The notes under the pieces are model-generated. The model worked only from the letters and a program-made list of their open reading frames with translations. It was not told where the DNA came from and did not search any database. The position numbers and the translations under genes were made by a program. A stretch of DNA of 53,198 nucleotides from Spirochaetaceae bacterium (GTDB lineage: Bacteria > Spirochaetota > Spirochaetia > Treponematales > Rectinemataceae), in NCBI GenBank assembly GCA_025356015.1, contig JANXYO010000128.1, forward strand, positions 1 through 53,198, in the 5' to 3' direction. The first letter of the stretch is position 1; each line of letters starts with the position of its first letter. Positions 17,410-25,363 of this stretch are shown piece after piece.

Positions 17410-17530
17410 GGGCTAGCGGCGGTTTCCCGCCACTAGCCCCGCAAACGCGCCGCCCGACTCAAAGGAAGTTGGGCGGCATCCAGGGGCAAGCGGCCCTTCA
17501 AGCGGCATCGATGCCGCCGGACCGCTTGCC
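17410..17530 (-). other. Array of three RNA hairpins between chvE and mmsA
   Basis: Read on the minus strand after the chvE stop come three stable inverted repeats. The first has outer arms 17485-17493/17522-17530 with the perfect inner palindrome GCGGCATCGATGCCGC at 17502-17517. The second has 11-bp arms 17449-17459/17467-17477 with one G-T pair. The third has 12-bp arms 17411-17422/17427-17438 with one mismatch. None is followed by a T-run, so partial termination or 3'-end protection of the chvE message is more likely than full termination. Confidence 0.7.
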
Positions 17531-17544
17531 GCCCGAGATTGCCC

Positions 17545-18627
17545 TTACAGGCCCTTGAAGTTGCTGGCAGGGAGGAAGCCGGAATCGACGATCGCGGCCT
17601 TGAGGTTCTCCTTGGTGACGGTGACGATCGCGGTCGGCTTGGAGGGGACCTGGATCTTGCCGTTGTCGTAGGTCGTGGTCTTCGCGGGGGTCTGGCCCTT
17701 GCTGAAGGCGACGGCGGCGGCGATGGCGTCGCTGACGAGGGTGCGGACGTCCTTGAAGACGGTCATGGACTGCTTGCCGTCGATGATGTACTGGAGCGAG
17801 GGGATCTCGGCGTCCTGGCCTGTGATGTAGTACTTCGTGACCTGCTTGTCGGCGGCGAAGGCGTCGGCGATGGCGCGCGCGGTGCCGTCGTTCGGGGCGC
17901 AGATGTACACGGTGCCCTTGGCCTTGGCGGGGGCCGCGGTCAGGTTGGCTTCGGCCTTGTTCTTGGCGTCGGAGAAGTTCCAGTTCGTCGTGACCTGGCC
18001 GATGATGCTCGCCTGCTCGTCGCGGCTGAGCTTGGCCTTCTTGGAGAGGCCGACGGCCTTGTCGGAGTTCTGGACGACGAAGGTGCCGTCGGCGATCTTG
18101 GGCTGGAGCACGCTCCAGGCGCCCTCGAAGAAGAGGAAGGCGTTGTTGTCGGAGGCGGCTCCGGCGTAGAGGTAGAGGTTGTTCGCCTTGCCGGTGGCCT
18201 TGCTCACGAGGAACTTGCCCCAGGCGGCGCCGACCTGGACGGAGTCGAAGGTGACGTAGTAGTCGACGGCGGCGGTGTCGCGGATCAGGCGGTCATAGGA
18301 GATGACCTTGACCTTGGCCTGGGCCGCGGCGTTGGCGGCCGCTGCGGCTGCGGTGCCGTCCTGCGGGCAAATGATGAGGACCTTGATCCCCTTGGTGATC
18401 AGGGTCTCGACGTTGGCCTTCTCCTTGGCCGAGTCGCCCTGGCTGAAGAGGACTTCGGCGCTGACGCCCGCGGTCTTGAGCGCGTCGAGGAAGCGGGTCT
18501 GATCCTGGATCCAGCGGGGCTCATCCTTCGTGGGAAGGACGATTCCGACCTGGACCTGGGCGAAGACGCCACCGGCGAGGACGGCGAAAAAGAGGAATAC
18601 GGAGAGGACTACGAGAACACGTTTCAT
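17545..18627 (-). CDS. chvE: Sugar-binding periplasmic protein, ChvE/MmsE type
   Basis: The 360-residue secreted protein captures a monosaccharide for the MmsAB transporter. It has a cleavable signal peptide (residues 1-24, ending GGVFAQ) and a Peripla_BP_4 fold starting VQVGIVLPTKDEPRWIQDQ; family hallmarks include KVKVISYDRLI, YVTFDSVQVG and YITGQDAEIPSLQYI. AAGGGGG precedes the ATG. The downstream hairpin array and mmsA-mmsB follow on the same strand. ChvE homologues bind galactose, arabinose, xylose or glucose; the exact sugar cannot be told. Transcription is probably controlled by the YesM/YesN-type pair encoded just upstream. Confidence 0.92.
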   Translation of the reverse strand: MKRVLVVLSVFLFFAVLAGGVFAQVQVGIVLPTKDEPRWIQDQTRFLDALKTAGVSAEVLFSQGDSAKEKANVETLITKGIKVLIICPQDGTAAAAAANAAAQAKVKVISYDRLIRDTAAVDYYVTFDSVQVGAAWGKFLVSKATGKANNLYLYAGAASDNNAFLFFEGAWSVLQPKIADGTFVVQNSDKAVGLSKKAKLSRDEQASIIGQVTTNWNFSDAKNKAEANLTAAPAKAKGTVYICAPNDGTARAIADAFAADKQVTKYYITGQDAEIPSLQYIIDGKQSMTVFKDVRTLVSDAIAAAVAFSKGQTPAKTTTYDNGKIQVPSKPTAIVTVTKENLKAAIVDSGFLPASNFKGL

Positions 18628-18661
18628 GCTAACCCCCTTAAGGCGATGTGCGGCGCGTATA

Positions 18662-18680
18662 GCCTGCTCATTGTGCAGGC
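18662..18680. promoter_or_regulatory. Inverted repeat in the chvE upstream region
   Basis: The 204-bp gap between the binding-protein lipoprotein gene and chvE holds 6-bp arms GCCTGC and GCAGGC with a 7-base spacer. On the minus strand it ends one base from a TATACG that could be a -10 box about 35 bases before the chvE start. It is a candidate site for a regulator of the sugar transporter. Evidence is position and symmetry only. Confidence 0.35.
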
Positions 18681-18831
18681 CGCCGCATGCACCATTATTC
18701 GGGGATCTGGCGGGATGGTCATCAGGAAACTTCGGCCCAAAAGCTTCACTTACCTTGCGCGGCAGCCTCCGGCCCGCTGCCTAGCATTATTCCTCCCCGT
18801 CATGCATTGAAAAATCCAGAAGCGGCGGCCT

Positions 18832-19869
18832 CTAGTGGCCCACATTCCTGTAGACATCGCTGGCAGCGTGGAAGCCGTCCTTGATCACAGTTGAAGCCAG
18901 GAGGGCCTTGGTCACGAGGATGGGCTCGAGCCTCACATAGGGCACCTTGCCTGCCCCGTCGTCGATAACCGCGTCGGTCTCGATGCGCTCGCCCTTGGCG
19001 AGCATCACGGCGAAGCCGGCGGCCTTCAGGGCCAGGCGGTCGATGGGTTTGTAGATGGTAGCGTACTGGGAACCCTCGGCGATCCTCTGGCAGGCCGCGA
19101 GCTCGGCGTCCTGACCCGCCACCCTCACGCTCCCCATGAGGCGGTTCTCGGAGAGGACGCTGATCGCGGCCTCGGCGAGCATGTCGTTGCCGGCGATCAC
19201 CGCGTCGATTCCGCGCTCGCCTGAGACCACCGCCTCCATCTCGCTCTTCACCTCGTCCGAGTCCCAGAACTTGGGCCAGAGCTCCGCGACTATCCTAACC
19301 TTCCCGCTCTTCACCATCGGGTCGATGATCCGGTGGAAGCCATTGTTGAGCATGATCGCGTTGTAGTCGCTGCGCGCCCCGTTGATGACGACGTAGTCGC
19401 CCGAGGGCACGGCCCGCGCCACCGCCTCGGCCATGAGGCTGCCGACCTTCTCGTTGTCGAAGGAGACATAGAGGTCGACACCGGCCTTTCTCACGAGCCT
19501 GTCATAGCTCAATACCGGAATGCCCTTGGCTTTCACCTCGGCGACCGCCGAGGAGAGACGCTCGGCGTCGTTGGGCACGATGACCAGGACGTCGATGCCC
19601 TTGTCCACGAGTTCCCTGATCTGGTCCCCCTGTACCGCCGCGTCCTGGTCGGCGACCCTAAGGATGAAATCGGCCCCGAGCTCCTTCACCGATCGGGAGA
19701 ATACCTCGATGTCCCGCTGCCAACGCTCGACGACAAGGCTGTCCAGTGAGAAACCGACGAGGGGGACCCTTCCCGCCGCGAGGCGGTGGTGCTTCGCCTG
19801 GCAGGCCGAGAGGGCGAAGACCAGCACAGACAGGAGCAGCAAGGCCGCGAGCCGATCAGTTTTTTCCAT
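18832..19869 (-). CDS. Sugar-binding protein-like lipoprotein linked to a two-component system
   Basis: This 345-residue protein has a lipoprotein signal (VFALSAC, Cys at about residue 22) and a XylF/ChvE-type periplasmic binding fold: VPLVGFSLDSLVVERW, GIDVLVIVPNDAERLSSAV, IPVLSYDRLVRKAG, YVSFDNEKVGSLM and VRVAGQDAELAACQRIA. The ATG at 19869 follows GGAGG by 6 bases and overlaps the response-regulator gene by 14 bases, so it belongs to the signalling operon rather than to the transporter. Known parallels are XylF-type sensors in clostridia, where a binding protein presents sugar to a LytS-type kinase. It could be a sensor or a second receptor for MmsAB. Confidence 0.88.
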   Translation of the reverse strand: MEKTDRLAALLLLSVLVFALSACQAKHHRLAAGRVPLVGFSLDSLVVERWQRDIEVFSRSVKELGADFILRVADQDAAVQGDQIRELVDKGIDVLVIVPNDAERLSSAVAEVKAKGIPVLSYDRLVRKAGVDLYVSFDNEKVGSLMAEAVARAVPSGDYVVINGARSDYNAIMLNNGFHRIIDPMVKSGKVRIVAELWPKFWDSDEVKSEMEAVVSGERGIDAVIAGNDMLAEAAISVLSENRLMGSVRVAGQDAELAACQRIAEGSQYATIYKPIDRLALKAAGFAVMLAKGERIETDAVIDDGAGKVPYVRLEPILVTKALLASTVIKDGFHAASDVYRNVGH

Positions 19870-21463
19870 CAATCACCTCCGTCGATCCGGAAGAGAAGGC
19901 AGTCGGAGTGAAGCCGGTCACCTTCTTGAAAAGCCGGGAAAAGTAGTTGGGGTCGGGATAGCCGCAGGAGATGCTCACCTGCTTGATGCTCGCGCCGGGC
20001 ATGGCAAGGAGCTCCTTGGCGCGCTCGATGCGGTATTCGATGAGGAAGTCCGAGAAGCCGTGCCCGGTCTCCTCGACAAAGAGCCTCGAGAGGCGGTTCG
20101 GGGAGATACCCACGGCGTCGGCCGCGAGCTCGAGGCTCAAGCCCCTCCCGTAGTTCTCCCTGACAAAGGCGATCGCCCGGGACACGGGGGCGGTGAGCCG
20201 GGGGAACCTGGCCATGATGAGAGAGAGCCTCGAGAACCGCGAACGCACGGCGAGCTCGAAGGCCCTGCCATTGCCAGCCTGCATTAGGTCCTCGAGGTCC
20301 ATCATCGCCGCCGCCTCGCCGAGGGAGATAAAGCCGCGGCGGGAGAGCACCCGGGAGGCCGAGCCGAAGAGGGAGATGACCCGGTATCTGGCGCGCAGGG
20401 GGAGATCGGCGCATGGACGGAAGGTCTCAAGGATCCGGTCGAGGGAGAAGCCCGCGCGCTCGGGGGAGCCGGCCATCAGGGAGTCGAGGAAGGCCTCGTC
20501 GTCCTCGAAGGGCTTGCCCTCGGCCGGAACGCCCTGGCCCGTCACGGCATCCCCGGCCTCCTGCTCGGCCGTTGCTCCCCGCCTCGAGTCCTGGTCGACG
20601 CCCAGGAGCCCCGCATGGGCCATCGCCCAGGATGTCTCGGCCTCGGCGATGCCCACGGCGCTCCCGAAGCCGAAGCGGAGATAGCCGTAATCGAGCTCCC
20701 GCTTGAAGGCCGCTGCAATGACCCCCTCGACCGACTGCCTCGTCGCCTGGGCCTGGGCCGGATCCTTCAGGGGGAGGAGGACGATCGCCCTGGCCGACAC
20801 AAGGGGGCCCACGAGGGCATTGGTCTTGTAGCGAAGGGTCTCGCGGAAGCTGGCGTGGAGGGCGCGGTTCTCCGCTGACGGATCGAGGGCCCCGCTCGGG
20901 GGCATGAAGGCCGAGGCGAGGACCATGCAGTGGGCCTCGGCGATGCCGAGGGCCTCGCGGTATCGCAGCATCTCCCCTCCCCCCTCCCCGAGGACAATCC
21001 CGTGGAGGAAGGCATTCTCGACAAAACCGCGGCTGCGCTCCTCGAGCTCGCGATGCTCGATCTCCCTGCGCTCGAGCTCGCCCCTGCGGTCGACGAAGAC
21101 CGCCGCCGACCTGAGGGCGAGGGCGAGCCTGTCCTTCGAGACTGGCTTGAGCAGGTAGTCGAGGACCCCGAGCTCGACTGCCTCCCTGGCGATCTCGAAG
21201 CGCTCGTAGGCTGTCACGAGGATGAAGGCCGATTTTCCGCTGCGGCCCCGGATCTCCCGGATCGCGTCGAGGCCCGATATGCCGGGCATCCTGACATCCA
21301 TGAGGACGATGTCGGGGAAGAGGGTCCCCGCCTTCTCGATCGCCTCGCGGCCCGAGGTGGCGGTGCCGACCAGCTCGAACTCAGATCCCAACTCGCGGCG
21401 CAGGATGAGGGAGATGCCCTCTATGACCGGACGCTCGTCGTCGACCACAAGGATGCGTTTCAC
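19856..21463 (-). CDS. YesN-type response regulator with AraC HTH domain
   Basis: The 535-residue protein starts with a receiver domain (residues 1-120: VVDDERPVIEG, phospho-acceptor in PDIVLMDVRMPG near Asp55, VTAYE, LLKPVSK). A long middle region of no clear family follows (about 130-420), and an AraC-type double HTH ends the protein (about 430-530: SLELAADAVGISPNRLSRLF and CGYPDPNYFSRLFKKVTGFTP). It overlaps the histidine-kinase gene by ATGA and the following lipoprotein gene by 14 bases. Inference: activated by the adjacent kinase to turn on sugar-uptake genes, most likely chvE-mmsA-mmsB directly downstream. Confidence 0.93.
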   Translation of the reverse strand: MKRILVVDDERPVIEGISLILRRELGSEFELVGTATSGREAIEKAGTLFPDIVLMDVRMPGISGLDAIREIRGRSGKSAFILVTAYERFEIAREAVELGVLDYLLKPVSKDRLALALRSAAVFVDRRGELERREIEHRELEERSRGFVENAFLHGIVLGEGGGEMLRYREALGIAEAHCMVLASAFMPPSGALDPSAENRALHASFRETLRYKTNALVGPLVSARAIVLLPLKDPAQAQATRQSVEGVIAAAFKRELDYGYLRFGFGSAVGIAEAETSWAMAHAGLLGVDQDSRRGATAEQEAGDAVTGQGVPAEGKPFEDDEAFLDSLMAGSPERAGFSLDRILETFRPCADLPLRARYRVISLFGSASRVLSRRGFISLGEAAAMMDLEDLMQAGNGRAFELAVRSRFSRLSLIMARFPRLTAPVSRAIAFVRENYGRGLSLELAADAVGISPNRLSRLFVEETGHGFSDFLIEYRIERAKELLAMPGASIKQVSISCGYPDPNYFSRLFKKVTGFTPTAFSSGSTEVIDGKN

Positions 21464-22944
21464 TTGAGCACCTCCAGGGGAAGGCGTATCCTCACCGTCG
21501 TGCCCCTGCCCAGCACGCTCTCGAGCTCCACCCTGCCCCTCTCCCCTGTGGCGAGGGAAACCCGCCTGATCACGTTGCGCAGCCCGATGCCGTGCTCGGC
21601 CGCCGCCTCAAGGGCCTCGCGGCCGTCCTCCTCCTCCCGCAGGGCCCGCTCGATCTCTTCCTCGCTCATCCCGTCGCCCGAGTCCTCCACCTCGAGGATG
21701 GCCTCTCCGTCCACGAGGCAGGCGGTGATCCTCACCGTCCCGCCCTCCTCGCGGTCCCTGAGGCCGTGGCCGACGGCGTTCTCGACGAGGGGCTGGAGGA
21801 CGAGGGCCGGCGTCTCCACCGAAAGGACCTCCTCCTCGGCATGGACCTCGAAGGAAAAGCGCTCGCGGAAGCGGAGCCGGAGCAGCCAGATGTAGCGCTC
21901 GACACACTCGATCTCGTCGGCCACCCGCACCGAGCGGGAGGGTGATTTCAGGGCGTAGCGTATGAAGATGGCGAGATTGTCGAGGAACTCGCTGGTCTGG
22001 TCTGCCCCCTCACTCATCGCGAGCTGCATGCCGGCCGAGAGGGTGTTGAAGAGGAAGTGGGGATTGATCTGGGTCTGGAGGGCGAGGAGCTCGGCGTCCT
22101 TGAGCTTGTGGCTCATGTCGAGCACCCGCATCCTCTCCTCCATGAGGCGTTTCTCCACCTCGGACTTCTGTTTGACCTCCTCGAAGGCCCTGCGCACGCT
22201 TTCCTGCATGCGGGCGAAGGCCGCGGCCGTCGTGCCTATCTCGTCCCCCGTCTGGGGGGCCGGCAGCTCGCTGTCGTACTCGCCGCGGCCGACGGCGCGC
22301 GCCGCCTCGGCGAGCCGCGAGAGCGGCTCGGTCAGCTTGTAGGAGTAACGCACAAGGAGCATGAGGCCCATGAGGGTAGCCGCGAGGACCAGGAAGGCGT
22401 TCGATGAGATGACGCCCGACACGCGCGAGTTGTAGCCCGAGAAGGCGGCCAGGGAGTCGGCGATGAAGATGCCCTCGATCCTCGAGATGAGGAAGCGCGA
22501 GAGGTCGGCGGCTCGGTCCGAGCTCTCGAAACGCGTCGTGTAGGCCCTGACGTCGCGTCCGCGCTTTGCCGCGACCGTGGCCTCCGTGTCCTCGAGATAG
22601 GAATCGATGAGGGCGGAGAGGTCGCGCTGGAGGAGGAGGGACTCGTCCTGCCTGATCTCGCGGTTGAGCTTGCGCGCCTCTTCCGAGAGCCTCGTGGAAT
22701 ACATGATGTAGTCCTTGAGGGCATCGGAGCTCTTGCTCGTCAGATAGCCCGAAAGGCTGGTCTCGGTGAGGTCGAGGGCCTTGCTGATGTTCTCCATGAG
22801 GAGGTTGTTCCTGAAGAGGATCTCGACGCTCCGCGCCAGCTCGGAGGAGGCCAGACCTGTGTAGAGGGTGGCCGAGGCGATGATCAGGAGGATGAGGGCG
22901 GTGTTCGCGATGATCTTGCCGCGCATGGTCCGCGGGATCCTCAC
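21460..22944 (-). CDS. YesM/LytS-like sensor histidine kinase
   Basis: The 494-residue kinase has an N-terminal membrane helix (about residues 12-32), a helical periplasmic sensor region to about 180, a second helix (SSNAFLVLAATLMGLMLLV) and a HAMP domain to about 255. The His_kinase domain (PF06580) follows, with phospho-acceptor His296 in INPHFLFNT. The ATPase domain shows LQPLVENAVGHGL, VEDSGDGM and GIGLRNVIRRV. The periplasmic part has no sugar-binding fold of its own, which fits reception of the signal from a binding protein. It overlaps the upstream binding-protein gene and the downstream regulator gene by 4 bases each. Confidence 0.93.
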   Translation of the reverse strand: MRIPRTMRGKIIANTALILLIIASATLYTGLASSELARSVEILFRNNLLMENISKALDLTETSLSGYLTSKSSDALKDYIMYSTRLSEEARKLNREIRQDESLLLQRDLSALIDSYLEDTEATVAAKRGRDVRAYTTRFESSDRAADLSRFLISRIEGIFIADSLAAFSGYNSRVSGVISSNAFLVLAATLMGLMLLVRYSYKLTEPLSRLAEAARAVGRGEYDSELPAPQTGDEIGTTAAAFARMQESVRRAFEEVKQKSEVEKRLMEERMRVLDMSHKLKDAELLALQTQINPHFLFNTLSAGMQLAMSEGADQTSEFLDNLAIFIRYALKSPSRSVRVADEIECVERYIWLLRLRFRERFSFEVHAEEEVLSVETPALVLQPLVENAVGHGLRDREEGGTVRITACLVDGEAILEVEDSGDGMSEEEIERALREEEDGREALEAAAEHGIGLRNVIRRVSLATGERGRVELESVLGRGTTVRIRLPLEVLK

Positions 22945-23924
22945 TCGGCCCCCTTCGAGACCTTCACGGTGAAGCCGGCCTCGACGATCTCCCTGGCCAC
23001 GGCCCCGGCCTTTAGCCTCGAGAAGAGCCTCACCGCCTCGAGGCCGATGCGTTTCGAGTCGCGCACGATGCTCGCCGCCACGACGCCCTTGTCGATGTAG
23101 CGGTTGATCTCGGGCGTCTCGTCGGCGCCGATGATGAGGATCCTCCCTACCCGGTTCAGGTCGACGACTACCTGGGCCGCTCCGGTCGTGTCGATGGAGT
23201 TGGAGCAGAAGAGGGCGTTGATCCCGGGCTCGGCGCGCAGCAGGGAGGAGGCGGCCTCCTCTCCCGAGAGCACCCCAGGCTGGGCCCTGGCCACCGCGGC
23301 TATTGTCGCCCCGGGGAAGGCCTTGATCGCCGCCGAGATGCCGCGGTACAGGGGCTCCTCCAGGCTTTCGCCCGAGCCCGAGGAGGGGAGGATGACCCCT
23401 ATCCTGGCCGAGGCGCCCAGGTGCTCGCAGATCAGCTTGCCCCCCTCGAAGCCCTGGAGGAGGGATCCCGAGCCGATGAAGCCCGGCCGTGCTCCCGCCG
23501 GCGCGTCGGTGCCCACCGGAACGAAGATCACGCCGTTGCGTCTCGCCCTGTCGCCCCGTCCCGAATCAAGGTCGTTCCTCGGCGTGTACATGATGAGTCC
23601 GTCGACCTTGGCCCTGAGGGCGATGTCATAGTAGCGGCCGGCCTCTGATATCGCCGCCTGGGGGTAGCGGAAAACCTGGACGGCGGCCTCGTAGACGGGG
23701 GCCGCGTCCCTGATGCCATCGAGGATTCCGCGGAAGAATGAATCGTCGGTGTCGGGAATGACCACCACGAGCTGGAAGCGGGCTGCGGGAATGGAGGACT
23801 TGTCCCTGAACACCCCGCTCGCGAGGGCCTTGCGGCTTCCCGCTATGAGGTCGGCGTTCATGAGGGTCGCGCCGAGGAACGCGAGGCCGAATATAACAGC
23901 GAGGATCCAGGCCGCCCTTTTCAT
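22941..23924 (-). CDS. Membrane-anchored sugar-binding-like protein, first gene of the sensor operon
   Basis: The 327-residue protein has an N-terminal hydrophobic segment (residues 4-25) without a clear cleavage site, followed by a Peripla_BP_4-type fold: FQLVVVIPDTDDSFFRGIL, KVDGLIMYTPRND, GVIFVPVGTDAPAG, FIGSGSLLQGFEGGKL, ARIGVILPSSGSGESLEEP, INALFCSNSIDTTGAAQV and ILIIGADETPEI. It overlaps the kinase gene by ATGA. Position and anchoring suggest that it senses a periplasmic sugar and passes the signal to the kinase, as XylFII does for LytS in Clostridium. It is more divergent than the other two binding proteins here. Confidence 0.85.
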   Translation of the reverse strand: MKRAAWILAVIFGLAFLGATLMNADLIAGSRKALASGVFRDKSSIPAARFQLVVVIPDTDDSFFRGILDGIRDAAPVYEAAVQVFRYPQAAISEAGRYYDIALRAKVDGLIMYTPRNDLDSGRGDRARRNGVIFVPVGTDAPAGARPGFIGSGSLLQGFEGGKLICEHLGASARIGVILPSSGSGESLEEPLYRGISAAIKAFPGATIAAVARAQPGVLSGEEAASSLLRAEPGINALFCSNSIDTTGAAQVVVDLNRVGRILIIGADETPEINRYIDKGVVAASIVRDSKRIGLEAVRLFSRLKAGAVAREIVEAGFTVKVSKGAE

Positions 23925-23968
23925 TGCGGCTCGCAGTATACCATGCCTCGAGCCCAGTCGAGGCGAAG

Positions 23969-25012
23969 CTATCTGCCCGAATCGAAGACTATGCCATCGG
24001 CCTCGGCGCAGGGAGGCAGGGTGGATCGCTCAATCTCAAGCATCTCCAGCATCTCGGCGAGCCTGGAGCGGTAGGACAGGGTACAGTCATCGGTTCCGGC
24101 CTGCCCCGAGTCCCTCGCCGAGATGGTCGCGCCGTACTCCGCCGAGTTCTGCGCCGAGATGGTCGCGCCGAACTCGGCCGCAAGCTCCTCGAGGGAGCGT
24201 CTGGCGTCTGCCCTCGGCCGCTCGGGCTCGGAACAGGAAAGCTCGAGCTCCCCGCCAGCGGCGAGCAACCTCCTGCCCGCGACGATGCGCGCATTCAGGG
24301 CCCTGCGCCGGGCGTTCTCGCGCAGACGCACGAGTTCCCGGCCGAGGGGCAGGAGGATCCCGACAGCCCCCGCGGCGAGGGGGACGAGGCCGAACAGCCA
24401 GAGGCTCAAGGCTGGCGGCATGAGGCCGAAGACAGTGACCAGGGTTTCCAGGGCATAGCGTTCGAAGCGGTGGCTGGCATCGAGCTGGAGCCACTGCAGG
24501 ACTGCCTCGGTGGTGAAGGCGCCGAAGACTATCGCCGCCGATCCCGAAATTGCCGCCACCCTGTCAGCCCCGGGCGGGTTGTCGGAAAAGGGAAGCATCC
24601 GCCGGTAGGGGATGGCGGGGAGGGCCGGACCGGCGCCGCCTCCCGGGCCATTGCCAGCGCAGAGGCCGGGAAAATGCCAGGCGAGGAGGCCGGCGCCAAG
24701 GGCCCTCGCCTCGCCCCCGTACTCGGCAGCGTGGCCGGCGAGTCCCTCCTCGGCCTCGGCGAGGCCAAGGCCAAAGTGCAGGGCGTATTCCTCGGCCGAT
24801 ACGAGGCCCCTCCGGAGGGCCGCCCAGGCGAGGAAGCTCCTGCCCTCGTCGGCGGCGCGCCTTGCCTCGGGATCGGCCTCGCCAAAGACAAAGGAAAGCA
24901 CGAGCTCGTAGTAGGACAGGCTCCTGCCGTGGAGGAGGGGCGAGGACGAGGCGCTACGGCTTCCCAGAAGGAGGTAGGCGAGAGCGGCCCATGAGGACCA
25001 GCCGAACTGCAC
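23969..25012 (-). CDS. Membrane protein, probable 3' part of a TGA-interrupted gene
   Basis: The family is not recognised. The 347-residue protein has hydrophobic segments at about 5-18 and 145-170 and a long pair at about 185-225, then a charged cytoplasmic tail. The tail carries two copies of a 12-residue unit (EFGATISAQNSA and EYGATISARDSG). The GTG at 25012 is the first usable start after a TGA at 25109-25111, but the 33 codons between them (including RFPAELGKRRREG) look coding, and the small gene before the TGA is in the same frame. The whole may thus be one protein of about 465 residues: an N-terminal winged-helix-like domain plus membrane part, split by the stop. It ends the BlaI/M56 cluster. 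Confidence 0.55.
   Translation of the reverse strand: MQFGWSSWAALAYLLLGSRSASSSPLLHGRSLSYYELVLSFVFGEADPEARRAADEGRSFLAWAALRRGLVSAEEYALHFGLGLAEAEEGLAGHAAEYGGEARALGAGLLAWHFPGLCAGNGPGGGAGPALPAIPYRRMLPFSDNPPGADRVAAISGSAAIVFGAFTTEAVLQWLQLDASHRFERYALETLVTVFGLMPPALSLWLFGLVPLAAGAVGILLPLGRELVRLRENARRRALNARIVAGRRLLAAGGELELSCSEPERPRADARRSLEELAAEFGATISAQNSAEYGATISARDSGQAGTDDCTLSYRSRLAEMLEMLEIERSTLPPCAEADGIVFDSGR
24116..24187 (-). repeat. 36-bp direct repeat, two copies
   Basis: The 18-base block GCCGAGATGGTCGCGCCG occurs twice, 36 bases apart, within near-identical units. In the membrane protein it encodes two tandem 12-residue segments that read EFGATISA and EYGATISA. In-frame duplication of this kind can expand or contract. 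Confidence 0.75.
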
Positions 25013-25108
25013 AAAGACCTCGAGGCCCCGCCGCAGGAGCCCCAGGGCCGAGCGCCCCAGGTTTCCGATGCCCTCGCGGCGGCGCTTCCCCAGCTCAGCC
25101 GGGAAGCG

Positions 25109-25363
25109 TCACACCACCCTGCCTGCGGCCGTCGCGGCCACCCTGACCCGGTATCCGGCCACCAGGCCAGGGAGGAGGGAAGCGACCTCGCCTGCGGGCA
25201 GGCCGGTGGCGAGGACGAGGTCCTCCGTGTAGAAGTCCCTCAAGCCCTCCCTTCCGGGAGCTATCGCCTCAATAGCGGCGAGGAGAAGGTCCCTTTGCTC
25301 CCCGACCTGGGCGCGAGGAGAATCCATGCCCTGAATTCTCGCGTCAAGGGCCTCATCTTTCAA
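25109..25363 (-). CDS. Small winged-helix-like protein, probable 5' part of a TGA-interrupted gene
   Basis: The 84-residue product starts at a TTG that overlaps the stop of the preceding gene; an ATG 12 codons later is the alternative. Its second half (FYTEDLVLATGLPAGEVASLLPGLVAGYRVRV) has the look of a winged-helix domain with a final hairpin that ends ...AAGRVV and then TGA. The next in-frame codons read RFPAELGKRR and run without another stop into the membrane protein beginning at 25012. A Trp or Tyr at the TGA position would give the common wing pattern GRVV-aromatic-RFP. I infer a nonsense change, a sequencing error or recoding rather than two separate genes, with moderate confidence. 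Confidence 0.5.
   Translation of the reverse strand: MKDEALDARIQGMDSPRAQVGEQRDLLLAAIEAIAPGREGLRDFYTEDLVLATGLPAGEVASLLPGLVAGYRVRVAATAAGRVV

Noticed and set aside
25109-25111. TGA as a selenocysteine codon
   Set aside because: No selenoprotein family resemblance and no convincing SECIS-like hairpin directly downstream; nonsense change or error is simpler.
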